Source of the DNA: Flavonifractor sp. An100
Lineage (GTDB): Bacteria; Bacillota; Clostridia; Oscillospirales; Oscillospiraceae
Direction: 5' to 3'
NCBI RefSeq assembly: GCF_002161175.1
Contig: NZ_NFMA01000011.1
Coordinates: forward strand, 1-64,000
DNA length: 64,000 nt
Under the pieces are notes generated by a model that was not told where the DNA came from, ran no database searches, and worked only from the letters and a program-made list of their open reading frames with translations. A program made the position numbers and the translations under genes. Below are positions 35,948 to 44,716 of this stretch, one piece after another; position 1 is the first letter of the stretch; every line of letters begins with the position of its first letter.

Positions 35948-38395
35948 ATGAACCATCCGGAAATCCTCCGCCGTCTCACCCTGGAGCAGAAGGTCGCCCT
36001 TCTCTCCGGCCGGGATGTGTGGCATACCCACGCCTTTCCCCAGGCGGGGGTGCCGGGGATGCTTTTGTCCGACGGTCCCCACGGGGTGCGCCGCCAGACC
36101 GGACGGGGGGACCACCTGGGTCTACACAAAAGTGAGCCAGCCACCTGCTTTCCCACCGCCGCTGCCCTGGCCAACAGCTGGGATGAACAGCTGCTGGAAG
36201 CCTGCGGCCGGGCTATCGGGGAGGAGGCCGTGGCCCAGGGGGTCAACGTGCTGTTGGGGCCGGGGCTGAACACCAAGCGCAATCCCCTGGGCGGCCGGAA
36301 TTTTGAGTATTTCTCCGAGGACCCCTATCTGTCGGGGAAGCTAGCCGCCGCTTTGATCCGGGGGGTGCAGGAAAACGGCATTGCCGCCTGCCCCAAGCAT
36401 CTGGCGGCCAACTCCCAGGAGCTGCTGCGGATGACCAGTGACAGCGTGGTGGACGAGCGGACCCTGCGGGAGCTGTATCTGACCAATTTTGAGATTGCCG
36501 TCCGGGAGGGAAAGCCTCTGGCGGTAATGTCCTCCTATAACCGGGTCAACGGTACCTATGCCCATGAAAACCCCTATCTGCTCACCCAAGTCCTCCGGCG
36601 GGAGTGGGGATTTTCCGGGATGGTGGTTAGCGACTGGGGGGGCTGCAACCGGCAGAGCGCCGCCCTCCGGGCGGGGGGCAACCTGGAGATGCCGGGCACC
36701 TATGGCGACAGCGACCGGGAGGTGTTTGCCGCCCTGGCGGCGGGGGAGCTGACCGAGGAGGAAGTGGACCGGCGGGTAGACCAGCTGTTGACGGTGGTTC
36801 TGTCTACCCAAATTCCTCCGGAGCGGAGGCAGACCTGTGTGGATTGGGAGGGCCACCACGCTCTGGCCCGGCAGGCCGCTGCCCAGAGCGGGGTGCTGCT
36901 GAAAAATGAAGGGGGGCTGCTGCCCCTTGCTCCGGGGAAGCGGGTGGCGGTGCTGGGCGAGTTTACCCAGCGCCCCCGGTTCCAGGGGGCTGGATCCTCT
37001 CTGGTCTGCCATACCAAGCTGGACCTGCCCCTGGACTGCTTGACCCAAGCGGGTCTGGAGGTGGTGGGCCACGCCCTGTGTACCGGCGGGGGCGGACATT
37101 GGCGGGAGGAGGCCGCCGCCCTGGCCCGCCGGGCGGAGGTGGTGCTCCTCTACCTGGGCCTGCCCGACTGGATGGAGAGCGAGGGGATGGACCGCTCCCA
37201 CATGGAGCTGCCCTCCTGGCAGGGGGAGCTGGTGGAGATCGCGGCCCAATCGGGTACCCCGGTGGTGGCGGTGCTGGCCGGAGGAGCGCCGGTGGAGGTG
37301 CCCTGGGCGGACCGGTGCGGGGCCATCCTCCACAGCTACCTGGGCGGCCAGGCGGGAGCGGGTGCGGTAGCCGATCTGCTCACCGGTCGGGTAAACCCCT
37401 CGGGGAAGCTGGCGGAGACCTACCCCTTTTCCTACCAGGACGTGCCCAACCGCTCCTATTTCCCCGGCCGGGAGCGGACTAGCCAGTACCGGGAGGCCCT
37501 GTTTGTGGGCTACCGCTACTACCTCACGGCGGAAAAACCGGTGCGCTGGCCCTTCGGCTTTGGCCTGAGCTATAGCACCTTCCGGTATGAACAGCTAAAG
37601 GTCTCTCCCCAACAGGTGTCCTTTACCCTGACCAACACGGGGGAGCGGGCGGGGAGCGAGATCGCCCAGCTCTACGTCGCCTGTCCCGGTTCCCGCCTGT
37701 TCCGGCCCCGGCGAGAGCTGAAGGGATTTTCCAAGGTGTTTTTGCAGCCGGGGGAGAGCCGGGCGTGCGTCATCCCCCTGGACGATAAGGCCTTTCGCTA
37801 CTTTCATGTGGGCAACCACCGCTGGGAGGTGGAGGGCGGGACGTATACCCTGGAAGTGGGGGCCAGTGCGGAGGATATCCGTCTGTCGGCCTGCCTGGAG
37901 GTGGCGGGCACTGGCGCGCCCATTTCCTATGATCCCAATGCCCTGGCTTGCTACTATTCCGCCCAGGTGGAGCAGGTGCCTGACTGTGCCTTTGCCGCTC
38001 TCCTGGGCCGTCCGGTCCCGCCCCTGGGCTGGGAGCACAGCGCCCCTCTGGACCTCAACGACAGCCTCTACCGGCTCCCGGACAGCAAGGGCTGGCTGGG
38101 ACGGCTGGTTGGACGGTCCATCCAGCGGTCCATCCGCCGGGGGGAGGAGCGAGGCGTGCCCAGCGTCAACGGCCTGTATGTGGCCAGCCTGCCCATTCGG
38201 GGACTGGCCAAGCTGTCCAACGGCTGGGTGAGTACCCCCATGGCCCGTTCCCTGCTCCAAGTGGTCAATGGCCATACCCTCCGGGGCCTTTGGGGCTTTA
38301 TCCGGGGCTTTGGGAGCAATGAGCGGGAAAAGAGAAGACGGAAACAGATGCTGGGCTCTTCCCACGGGAATCCCCGGCACAGACCGAAGGCTTGA
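35948..38395 (+). CDS. Cytoplasmic GH3 beta-glycosidase
   Basis: 815 residues from ATG 35948. The N-terminal TIM-barrel has DGPHGVRRQTG, LLGPGLNTKRNPLGGRNFEY, KHLAANSQE and the nucleophile motif MVVSDWGG near residue 238. An alpha/beta sandwich domain follows, then a fibronectin-III-like domain (QLYVACPGSRLFRPRRELKGF). A C-terminal extension of about 150 residues follows and is common in clostridial GH3 enzymes. There is no signal peptide, so it should hydrolyse imported beta-linked oligosaccharides such as beta-glucosides or xylosides. The substrate is not fixed by sequence. Confidence 0.93.
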   Translation: MNHPEILRRLTLEQKVALLSGRDVWHTHAFPQAGVPGMLLSDGPHGVRRQTGRGDHLGLHKSEPATCFPTAAALANSWDEQLLEACGRAIGEEAVAQGVNVLLGPGLNTKRNPLGGRNFEYFSEDPYLSGKLAAALIRGVQENGIAACPKHLAANSQELLRMTSDSVVDERTLRELYLTNFEIAVREGKPLAVMSSYNRVNGTYAHENPYLLTQVLRREWGFSGMVVSDWGGCNRQSAALRAGGNLEMPGTYGDSDREVFAALAAGELTEEEVDRRVDQLLTVVLSTQIPPERRQTCVDWEGHHALARQAAAQSGVLLKNEGGLLPLAPGKRVAVLGEFTQRPRFQGAGSSLVCHTKLDLPLDCLTQAGLEVVGHALCTGGGGHWREEAAALARRAEVVLLYLGLPDWMESEGMDRSHMELPSWQGELVEIAAQSGTPVVAVLAGGAPVEVPWADRCGAILHSYLGGQAGAGAVADLLTGRVNPSGKLAETYPFSYQDVPNRSYFPGRERTSQYREALFVGYRYYLTAEKPVRWPFGFGLSYSTFRYEQLKVSPQQVSFTLTNTGERAGSEIAQLYVACPGSRLFRPRRELKGFSKVFLQPGESRACVIPLDDKAFRYFHVGNHRWEVEGGTYTLEVGASAEDIRLSACLEVAGTGAPISYDPNALACYYSAQVEQVPDCAFAALLGRPVPPLGWEHSAPLDLNDSLYRLPDSKGWLGRLVGRSIQRSIRRGEERGVPSVNGLYVASLPIRGLAKLSNGWVSTPMARSLLQVVNGHTLRGLWGFIRGFGSNEREKRRRKQMLGSSHGNPRHRPKA

Positions 38396-38414
38396 ACGAG
38401 AAGGAGGAAGCACC

Positions 38415-39110
38415 ATGTCCCAGACGGCGCAGATCCATGTGATCGCCCATATAGACAGCGAGTTCCCCACCAAATTCGGCATCCCCCGCCAGAGCGGACT
38501 GGTGCAGGCGCTGGAGGCGAGGGTGGTCTTTGAGCCGGAGTACCGCAACCCCGACGCCCTGCGGGGCCTGGAGGGCTTTTCCCACCTGTGGCTCATCTGG
38601 GAGTTTTCCCAGGCCCGGCGGGAGGGGTGGTCCCCCACGGTCCGTCCTCCCCGGCTGGGAGGCAACCAGCGGCTGGGGGTCTTTGCCACCCGCTCCCCCT
38701 TCCGGCCCAACCCCATCGGCCTGAGCTGCGTGGGCCTGAAGGGGATAGACCTCTACACGCCCCAGGGGCCGGTGCTCTATGTGATAGGGGCCGACCTGAT
38801 GGACGGCACCCCCATCTATGACATCAAGCCCTACCTGCCCTACGCCGACGCCCACCCCGAGGCTGTGGGAGGCTTTGCTTCCGTGCCCAAGGGGGAGAGC
38901 CTGGAGGTGGAGTGGGAAGGAGAGCTGTGGCAGCGGGTGCCACCGGAAAAGCGGGAGGCCCTGCGGGGGGTGCTGGCCCAGGACCCCCGTCCCGCCTACC
39001 AGGACGACCCCCAGCGGATCTACGGAATGGCCTTCGGCGGCCTAGAGGTTCGCTTCCGGGTGGAGGGACAGCGGCTGATTGTAGTAGAGGTGGAGCGGGC
39101 AAAACATTAA
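38415..39110 (+). CDS. trmO: tRNA (N6-threonylcarbamoyladenosine37-N6)-methyltransferase TrmO
   Basis: 231 residues from ATG 38415 behind AAGGAGG. The TsaA/YaeB fold is shown by VIAHIDSEFPTKFGIPRQ, GFSHLWLIWEFS and the motif RSPFRPNPIGLSCV. Lengths and motifs match E. coli TrmO (235 residues), which methylates t6A37 in tRNA-Thr(GGU) using S-adenosylmethionine. It follows the GH3 gene by 19 bases and may be co-transcribed. Confidence 0.93.
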   Translation: MSQTAQIHVIAHIDSEFPTKFGIPRQSGLVQALEARVVFEPEYRNPDALRGLEGFSHLWLIWEFSQARREGWSPTVRPPRLGGNQRLGVFATRSPFRPNPIGLSCVGLKGIDLYTPQGPVLYVIGADLMDGTPIYDIKPYLPYADAHPEAVGGFASVPKGESLEVEWEGELWQRVPPEKREALRGVLAQDPRPAYQDDPQRIYGMAFGGLEVRFRVEGQRLIVVEVERAKH

Positions 39111-39186
39111 CAGAACTTTCATAGCCATTTGCGGCGGTTTGTGGTATGATAGGAACTACTAGGAACAAGCGATGGGAGGCATAGGA

Positions 39187-39522
39187 ATGAAACTCATCTT
39201 TGCGGTGATCCGGGACAAGGACGCCAACGACGCGGTGGAAGAACTGATTGAACGGCGGATCGGAGTGACCAAGCTGGCCAGTACCGGCGGCTTTCTCCGG
39301 GACGGCAACACCACCCTTATGATCGGCACGGAGGACAACCGGGTGGAGGAAGTGATGCAGGCGTTGAAGGAGACCTGTGCCAAGCGCAGCCAGATGGAGG
39401 TAGTGGCGCCCCACGCCACAGGGGGAGTTCCGGTATGGAACCTGGGCTATGCGCCGGTGAAAGTAGAGGTGGGCGGAGCCACCGTATTTGTGCTGGACGT
39501 GGAGCAGTTCCGAAAGCTGTAA
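39187..39522 (+). CDS. darA: Cyclic di-AMP receptor DarA (PII-like)
   Basis: 111 residues from ATG 39187 behind GGGAGG; an ATG five codons upstream has no site. The sequence MKLIFAVIRDKDANDAVEEL, RIGVTKLASTGGFLRDGNTTL and IGTEDNRVEEVM is diagnostic of DarA/PstA of Firmicutes, a trimeric PII-like protein binding c-di-AMP between subunits. Length equals the family norm (~109). It signals c-di-AMP status in osmotic and metabolic control. It is followed directly by a strong terminator. Confidence 0.95.
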   Translation: MKLIFAVIRDKDANDAVEELIERRIGVTKLASTGGFLRDGNTTLMIGTEDNRVEEVMQALKETCAKRSQMEVVAPHATGGVPVWNLGYAPVKVEVGGATVFVLDVEQFRKL

Positions 39523-39527
39523 GGGTC

Positions 39528-39559
39528 AGTCCCGGCCGCAATCGGCCGGGACTTTTTTT
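39528..39559 (+). terminator. Terminator of darA
   Basis: AGTCCCGGCCG (39528-39538) pairs perfectly with CGGCCGGGACT (39543-39553) and is followed by seven T. Confidence 0.92.
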
Positions 39560-39622
39560 AAAAATAGAAAGGTTCCACCGGATGGAAGGCCATAGTTGAG
39601 AGAAAAAATGGGGAGAATGGGG

Positions 39623-39653
39623 TTGACCTTCTCCCTGGTGGAAGGTGTATGGT
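39623..39653 (+). promoter_or_regulatory. MerR-type promoter and operator
   Basis: -35 TTGACC (39623-39628) and -10 TATGGT (39648-39653) are separated by a 19-bp spacer, the over-long spacing typical of MerR targets. ACCTTC (39626-39631) and GAAGGT (39641-39646) form a perfect dyad in the spacer, as in MerR-family operators. A near copy lies at 58540-58570. Confidence 0.82.
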
Positions 39654-39676
39654 AGCCTCAGAAAGGAGAGCGGAGG

Positions 39677-40330
39677 GTGAAAATCAACGAGGTAGAGGCC
39701 CAGGTGGGCATTACAAAAAAGAATATCCGCTTTTATGAGGAACAGGGCCTGCTCTCCCCCCGGCGCAACAGCGAAAACGGCTACCGGGACTACGGTCCGG
39801 CGGAGGTGGAGACACTGCGGCGGATCAAGCTGCTGCGCAAGCTGGGGGTGCCCCTGGAGGAGATCCGGCGGATGCAGGGGGGCGGCTGTACGGTGGCGGA
39901 CGGCATGCGCCGTCACCTGGTCACCCTGGAGCGGGAGCGGCGGAACCTGGAGCAATCCATGGAGCTGTGCCGGGCGCTGAAGGACCGGGAGATCCGGCTG
40001 GAGGACCTGGAGGCGGGCGAGCTGCTGGAGGAGATGGAGCGATTGGAGCGGGAGGGCGCCACCTTTTTGAACAGGCAGGTGGGGGACGCCCGCCGCATCC
40101 GGTATGTAGCCCCTTCGGTGGTGGCGGTGCTCACCGTGCTGCTTATGGGCGGTCTCATCGGACTGATGCTGTGGGCCTTTGCCATCGACGCCTCGGACGC
40201 CCCGCCCCTGCCGCTGATCGTGGTGCTGGTGATGCTCCCTGGAGTGGTCATCCTGGGTGTGCTGCTGGCGCTGTACCAGCGGATTCGGGAGATTCAGAAA
40301 GGAGAGGCCGACGATGCGAAAAACTACTAA
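39677..40330 (+). CDS. Membrane-anchored MerR-family regulator
   Basis: 217 residues from GTG 39677 behind AAAGGAGAG. Residues 1-70 are a MerR winged helix (MKINEVEAQVGITKKNIRFY; NGYRDYGPAEVETLRRIKLL). A coiled coil follows. Near 135-205 there are two transmembrane helices (VVAVLTVLLMGGLIGLMLWA and IVVLVMLPGVVILGVLLALY), so the DNA-binding domain is tethered to the membrane. The tail QRIREIQKGEADDAKNY recurs in the next two gene products. Its own promoter is of MerR type, so it should autoregulate. The signal may be a membrane event such as drug or envelope stress. Confidence 0.87.
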   Translation: MKINEVEAQVGITKKNIRFYEEQGLLSPRRNSENGYRDYGPAEVETLRRIKLLRKLGVPLEEIRRMQGGGCTVADGMRRHLVTLERERRNLEQSMELCRALKDREIRLEDLEAGELLEEMERLEREGATFLNRQVGDARRIRYVAPSVVAVLTVLLMGGLIGLMLWAFAIDASDAPPLPLIVVLVMLPGVVILGVLLALYQRIREIQKGEADDAKNY

Positions 40331-40568
40331 GGGCCACGGAATGGCCGGAGCCGTGTTGACGGCCGTATTGGTGGCAGGCCTGATGGTGCTGCTGGTAGTT
40401 GCCATGCTGACCGGATATTTTGGCGGCAGCACCGATGGAGCGGCCACCGCGCTGGTGCTGGTCTATGTGCTGATTTTGTTGGCGGTGGCGGGGGGCGTGA
40501 TGGCCGCCCTGGTCCAGCGCTGGCGGGAGGTGAAGGGAGGAGAGGAAGATGAAGCCCGGAAATACTGA
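40314..40568 (+). CDS. Small two-helix membrane protein with MerR-like tail (1)
   Basis: 84 residues from ATG 40314 behind AAAGGAG, overlapping the MerR gene by 17 bases. Two hydrophobic segments (AVLTAVLVAGLMVLLVVAML and ALVLVYVLILLAVAGGVMAAL) are followed by QRWREVKGGEEDEARKY. That tail is a clear paralogue of the MerR C-terminus and of the next protein. The most likely origin is duplication of the membrane module without the DNA-binding part. It could hetero-oligomerise with the regulator. No known family is recognised. Confidence 0.75.
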   Translation: MRKTTKGHGMAGAVLTAVLVAGLMVLLVVAMLTGYFGGSTDGAATALVLVYVLILLAVAGGVMAALVQRWREVKGGEEDEARKY

Positions 40569-40815
40569 TCCGAACCGTCAGCGGGAGCTGAGACGGGAGG
40601 CAGTAAAGGGAGCTGTGCTGTACTGCCTGGCCCAGCTGGCCACCGTGGCGGTGCTACTGGGGGGACGGCTGCTGGTGAGCGAGGGCTGGCTGGACACGCT
40701 GCTGTTGGTGCTGGCGTTGGCGGACCTGATTTCCATCCCCCCAGTATTTCTGGTACTCAAGGAGCGGCTGAAGGAAATCAAAGGAGGAGAGTTAGATGCT
40801 GCTGGTAAATATTGA
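40549..40815 (+). CDS. Small two-helix membrane protein with MerR-like tail (2)
   Basis: 88 residues from ATG 40549 behind GGAGGAG, overlapping the previous gene by 20 bases. It has a basic N-terminus (RQRELRREAVKG), two hydrophobic segments (AVLYCLAQLATVAVLLGGRL and TLLLVLALADLISIPPVFLV) and the tail KERLKEIKGGELDAAGKY. The last 17 residues align with the ends of the two upstream proteins. It probably works with them at the membrane. The function is unknown. Confidence 0.75.
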   Translation: MKPGNTDPNRQRELRREAVKGAVLYCLAQLATVAVLLGGRLLVSEGWLDTLLLVLALADLISIPPVFLVLKERLKEIKGGELDAAGKY

Positions 40816-41107
40816 TTACATCCCCGGCAAGGACCTGGAGGTGCTGGGCCTGGTGAAGGGCACGGTGGTCCAGTCCAAAAACTTCGGGAAGGACTTTATG
40901 GCGGGTATGAAAACCCTGGTGGGCGGCGAGATCACCAGCTACACCGAGATGCTCAACGAGGCTAGACAGATTGCCGTCAAGCGGATGGTGGATGAGGCGG
41001 AGGCCCTGGGGGCAGATGCCATTGTGAACATCCGTTACGGCTCCTCCTCGGTGATGCAGGGGGCGGCAGAGGTGATTGCCTACGGCACTGCGGTAAAATA
41101 TCGATAA
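40796..41107 (+). CDS. YbjQ/UPF0145-family protein
   Basis: 103 residues from ATG 40796 behind AGGAGAG, overlapping the previous gene by 20 bases. The YbjQ family (a pentameric putative heavy-metal-binding fold) is recognised from VLGLVKGTVVQSKNFGKDF, GGEITSYTEMLNEARQIA and ALGADAIVNIRYGSSSV. Its role is not established, though structures suggest a pore-like pentamer. As the last gene of the MerR operon it may be the soluble effector of the response. Confidence 0.87.
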   Translation: MLLVNIDYIPGKDLEVLGLVKGTVVQSKNFGKDFMAGMKTLVGGEITSYTEMLNEARQIAVKRMVDEAEALGADAIVNIRYGSSSVMQGAAEVIAYGTAVKYR

Positions 41108-41117
41108 AAAAGCTATG

Positions 41118-41150
41118 GGGCCGTCCCTGTTACAGGGACGGCCCGATTTT
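41118..41150 (+). terminator. Terminator of the MerR operon
   Basis: GGGCCGTCCCTG (41118-41129) pairs perfectly with CAGGGACGGCCC (41133-41144) over three bases; GATTTT follows. Confidence 0.85.
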
Positions 41151-41232
41151 GTGGGGATAGTTTGCCTGGGCAGGCGGCATACTGACAGAAGAACACGCCG
41201 GTTTCAGCCGGCAGTTGAGAAAGGAGCATGTT

Positions 41233-42195
41233 ATGTCAGTCAATCCCAGAAAAGCGGCCATTATCGGCTGCGGTTCGGTAGGGGCCTCCATCGCCTTTCG
41301 GTTTTTGCAGCTGGGCCTGTTTTCCCAGCTGGTGCTGCTGGATGCCAACCGGGACAAGGCGGAGGGGGAGGCTATGGACCTCAGCGACGGCCTGCCCTAC
41401 GGCGCCTCCATGGAGATCACCGCTGGTACCTACGACGACGTGGCCGACTGTGCCCTGGTGGTCATCACCGCCGGGGCCAACCAGAAGCCGGGGGAGACCC
41501 GCCTGGATCTGATCGGCAAAAATATCGCCATCCTCAAGAGCATTTTGGAGCAGATCACGGCCCGGGACTTTGGGGGGATCCTCCTCATCGTCTCTAACCC
41601 GGTGGATGTGCTCACCTATGCGGCCTGGCGGCTGACGGGCTATCCCCGGAGCCGGGTGCTGGGCTCCGGCACGGTGCTGGACACCGGGCGGCTCAAGCAG
41701 CTGCTGGGGGACAAGCTGGGGGTGGACAGCCGAAATGTCCACGCCTTTATCATCGGGGAGCACGGAGACAGCGAGCTGGCGGTGTGGAGCGGGGCCAACG
41801 TGTCCGGGGTGGACCTGGAGGACTTCTGCCGCCTGCGGGGGGATGGCCTGGGCCACAAGGAGCTGGAGGAGCTATATGAACAGGTCCGGGACAGCGCCTA
41901 TGAGATCATCCGCCGCAAGGGGGCCACCTACTACGGCATCGCCATGGCGGTGGGGCGTATTGCCCAGTGTATTGTGCGGGATGAGCACGGCGTGCTCCCC
42001 GTCTCGGCGGTGTTGCAGGGGGAATACGGCCTAAAGGGGCTGGCCCTGAGTGTGCCCGCGGTGGTGGACCGGGGCGGGTTGGAGGAGATTTTGGAGATCC
42101 CTCTGAGCCAGGAGGAGCGCTGGGCCCTCACCGCCTCCGCTCATCAGATGGAGCAGGCCATTGCCTGCCTGGACCTACCAGGAGAGAAAAAATAG
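41233..42195 (+). CDS. ldh: L-lactate dehydrogenase
   Basis: 320 residues from ATG 41233 behind AAAGGAG. The NAD site is AAIIGCGSVGASIAFRFL. AGANQKPGETR carries the Gln that selects pyruvate over oxaloacetate, so it is lactate rather than malate dehydrogenase. SNPVDVLTY and the catalytic GEHGDSE (His near residue 179) are present. The enzyme reduces pyruvate to L-lactate and regenerates NAD. It has a short gap to spoIID behind it. Confidence 0.94.
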   Translation: MSVNPRKAAIIGCGSVGASIAFRFLQLGLFSQLVLLDANRDKAEGEAMDLSDGLPYGASMEITAGTYDDVADCALVVITAGANQKPGETRLDLIGKNIAILKSILEQITARDFGGILLIVSNPVDVLTYAAWRLTGYPRSRVLGSGTVLDTGRLKQLLGDKLGVDSRNVHAFIIGEHGDSELAVWSGANVSGVDLEDFCRLRGDGLGHKELEELYEQVRDSAYEIIRRKGATYYGIAMAVGRIAQCIVRDEHGVLPVSAVLQGEYGLKGLALSVPAVVDRGGLEEILEIPLSQEERWALTASAHQMEQAIACLDLPGEKK

Positions 42196-42255
42196 GAATA
42201 AGTGGTCCTCTCTTCCCATATGCTGTTTTATCTAGCCTATGGGGAGGGGACGGGA

Positions 42256-43293
42256 ATGCGCCTGGGTCGGACAAGGATTGGATTTTTTGGAGTGGTGGGG
42301 ACCCGGCAGGTGGTGGCCGCGGCCTTAGCGCTGGTGACCGTCACCTTTTTTCTCCCAGCCGCCTCCATTCCTGCCCAGCCCATGGGGGTGGGGGAGGAGG
42401 AGCCGCTGGGCGAATTGCCTCTGGACCGGGCCGCCCAGACCATGGCCTCCAAGGACAAGGGGAGGGCGGTGCGGCTGCTGGAAAAGGACGGCACGGTCAC
42501 CGACCTGACCATGGAGGAATACCTGTGGGGTGTGGTGGCGGCGGAGATGCCCGCCTCCTTTGAGGAGGAAGCGCTGAAGGCCCAGGCCTGCGCCGCCCGG
42601 ACCTATACGGTGATCTGCCAGGGGGCGTCCAAGCATCCCGAGGCCGACATCTGTGCCGACAGTACCTGCTGCCAGGCCTATATTGCCCGGGACGCGGCGG
42701 AAGCCCGGTGGGGGCTGAACGCGGGAAGCTATTCCGATAAAATCCAGCGAGCGGTGGAGGGGACCGACGGCCTGGGGATTTTATATGAGGGAGAGCCCAT
42801 CCAGGCCCTCTTTTTCTCCTCCGCCGCCGGACAGACGGTGGACGCGGTGGAGGTCTGGGGCAACAGCGTGGACTACTTGAAGAGCGTGGACAGCCCGGAG
42901 GGGGAAGAGGTGCCCAACTACCACTCCCAGGTGGTGCTCACCGCCCAGCAGGTCAAGGACGCCGTCCTGGCGGCCTATCCCGGGGCGGACCTGTCGGGGG
43001 ACCCGGGGAGCTGGTTTGGGACCCCTGTGTGTGCCCAGGGGGAGACGGTGTCCTCCATAACGGTGGGGGGCGTCACCCTCACCGGGGGACAGGTGCGCTC
43101 CCTCTTCTCCCTGCGCTCGGCCACCTTCACGGTGGATTGGGACGGGGAGCAGTTTACCTTCTCTGTCACCGGCTACGGCCACGGGGTGGGAATGAGCCAG
43201 TATGGGGCCAATGCCATGGCCAAGGAGGGCTCCGACTTCCGGGAGATCCTCACCTGGTACTACACCGGAACAGAGGTGACCGATCTGTGGTAA
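42256..43293 (+). CDS. spoIID: Stage II sporulation protein D (lytic transglycosylase)
   Basis: 345 residues from ATG 42256, behind GGGGAGGGGACGGGA; upstream in-frame ATGs lack a site. The size matches Bacillus SpoIID (343). A signal anchor lies near residues 17-40. The family signatures are EYLWGVVAAEMPASF with the catalytic Glu, KAQACAARTYT and the C-terminal GYGHGVGMSQYGA. SpoIID cleaves glycan strands during engulfment of the forespore together with SpoIIP and SpoIIM. It is evidence that the organism has a sporulation programme. Confidence 0.94.
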   Translation: MRLGRTRIGFFGVVGTRQVVAAALALVTVTFFLPAASIPAQPMGVGEEEPLGELPLDRAAQTMASKDKGRAVRLLEKDGTVTDLTMEEYLWGVVAAEMPASFEEEALKAQACAARTYTVICQGASKHPEADICADSTCCQAYIARDAAEARWGLNAGSYSDKIQRAVEGTDGLGILYEGEPIQALFFSSAAGQTVDAVEVWGNSVDYLKSVDSPEGEEVPNYHSQVVLTAQQVKDAVLAAYPGADLSGDPGSWFGTPVCAQGETVSSITVGGVTLTGGQVRSLFSLRSATFTVDWDGEQFTFSVTGYGHGVGMSQYGANAMAKEGSDFREILTWYYTGTEVTDLW

Positions 43294-43295
43294 AA

Positions 43296-43331
43296 CAAAA
43301 AGGGGCGGGACGTCACATTGGCGTCCCGCCC
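43296..43331 (-). terminator. Terminator of mnmE, also facing spoIID
   Basis: GGGCGGGACG (43303-43312) pairs with CGTCCCGCCC (43322-43331). On the minus strand it is followed by TTTTTGTTTTA, so it serves mnmE best. Confidence 0.85.
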
Positions 43332-43342
43332 TAAGTTTACCG

Positions 43343-44716
43343 TTATTTCCCCACGCAGAACCGCTCAAAGATCCGGGCGGTGATATCCTCCCGCACATGC
43401 TGCCCGGTGAGCTCCCCCAGGGCCTCCAGCGCCAGCTCCACGTCGGTGAGCAGGGCGTCGGGGGTGACCCCGGCCTGGAGGGCCTTCCGGGCCCGGGATA
43501 CCGCCTCCAGGGCACGCCGGGCGGCCTCTGCCTGGCGCTGGTTGGCCAGCAGCTCCCCGGAAAGGTTTCGCCGGTCCGGAGGGAAGAGGGCGGCCACCGC
43601 CTCCTCCAGCTGGGAAAGCCCCTGTCCGGTTTTGGCGCTCAGCTCCACCACAGGGGGCATGGGGTCTAGGTTGAGAAAGGGGATGGGGGCAGAGGGGAGG
43701 TCAGTCTTCGTATGGACCAAAATGGTGGGGGCCAGGGCGATGGCCTGTTCTAGCAGGGCTCCGTCCTCCTCAGTCACGGGCTGGGAGCTGTCCCACAGCA
43801 CCAGAATGAGGGCGGCCTCCTCCATGGCCTTCCGGCTGCGCTCCACTCCCATCTGCTCAATGGGGTCGGCGCTCTCCCGCAGGCCGGCGGTGTCGATGAG
43901 GCGGAGGGTGACCCCGCCCAACTCCACCCGCTCCTCCACCGTGTCCCGGGTGGTGCCGGGAATGTCGGTGACGATGGCCCGGTCATAGCCCACCAGGGCG
44001 TTGAGCAGGGAGGACTTCCCCGCGTTGGGACGTCCCACCAGGGCGCAGGGCACTCCGTCCCGGAGGTAGCGCCCCCGGTGGTAGCTGTCTGCCAGGGCCC
44101 GGAGGGCCTCTTCCTGGGCGGTGAGGGCCTGGTCCAGCTCCTCCAGACGGAAGGGGTCAATGTCCTCATCGGGGTAGTCCAGTACGGCGTGGAAGTGGGC
44201 CATGATATCGGTGAGGGCGGAATATACGCCCTCGATGCGCCGAGACAGAGCGCCGCCCAGCCGTCCCGCCGCCTGACGGGCCCCCTCACGGCTAACAGCC
44301 TCCAGCAGGTCGCCCACTGCCTCGGCCTGAACCAGATCCAGCTTGCCGTTGAGAAAGGCCCGGCGGGTAAATTCCCCCGGTCTGGCCTGACGGGCCCCCT
44401 GAGCAAAGAGGGCCTCCAGCCCCAGGGACAGGACCATGGGGGAGCCGTGGCAGTGAAGTTCCGCCGTATCCTCCCCAGTGTAGCTGGCGGGGGCGCGGCT
44501 GTAGGTGCACAGCACCTGGTCAATGGGCTCGCCTTCCCGGTCCAGAAGCTGGCCGTAGACCAGAGTCCGGGGGGCATAGTCCGTCAACCCCTTGGGACCC
44601 AAGGGCCGGAAACAGCTCTGAGCGACGGACGCCGCCTGAGGTCCAGATAGGCGGAGGATGCCAATGGCTCCCGGCCCGGGAGGGGTGGAGATGGCGGCGA
44701 TGGTATCGTGATTCAT
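43343..44716 (-). CDS. mnmE: tRNA modification GTPase MnmE
   Basis: 457 residues, start at 44716 behind AGGAGG. The N-terminal folate-binding domain begins DTIAAISTPPGPGAIGILRLSG. The G domain has GRPNAGKSSLLNAL near residue 225, DIPGTTRDT (switch) and DTAGLRES. The C-terminal RFCVGK carries the invariant Cys. MnmE with MnmG makes the cmnm5 group on wobble uridine of tRNAs. It is transcribed away from a DnaA-box-like cluster and is not accompanied by mnmG or jag here. Confidence 0.97.
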   Translation of the reverse strand: MNHDTIAAISTPPGPGAIGILRLSGPQAASVAQSCFRPLGPKGLTDYAPRTLVYGQLLDREGEPIDQVLCTYSRAPASYTGEDTAELHCHGSPMVLSLGLEALFAQGARQARPGEFTRRAFLNGKLDLVQAEAVGDLLEAVSREGARQAAGRLGGALSRRIEGVYSALTDIMAHFHAVLDYPDEDIDPFRLEELDQALTAQEEALRALADSYHRGRYLRDGVPCALVGRPNAGKSSLLNALVGYDRAIVTDIPGTTRDTVEERVELGGVTLRLIDTAGLRESADPIEQMGVERSRKAMEEAALILVLWDSSQPVTEEDGALLEQAIALAPTILVHTKTDLPSAPIPFLNLDPMPPVVELSAKTGQGLSQLEEAVAALFPPDRRNLSGELLANQRQAEAARRALEAVSRARKALQAGVTPDALLTDVELALEALGELTGQHVREDITARIFERFCVGK

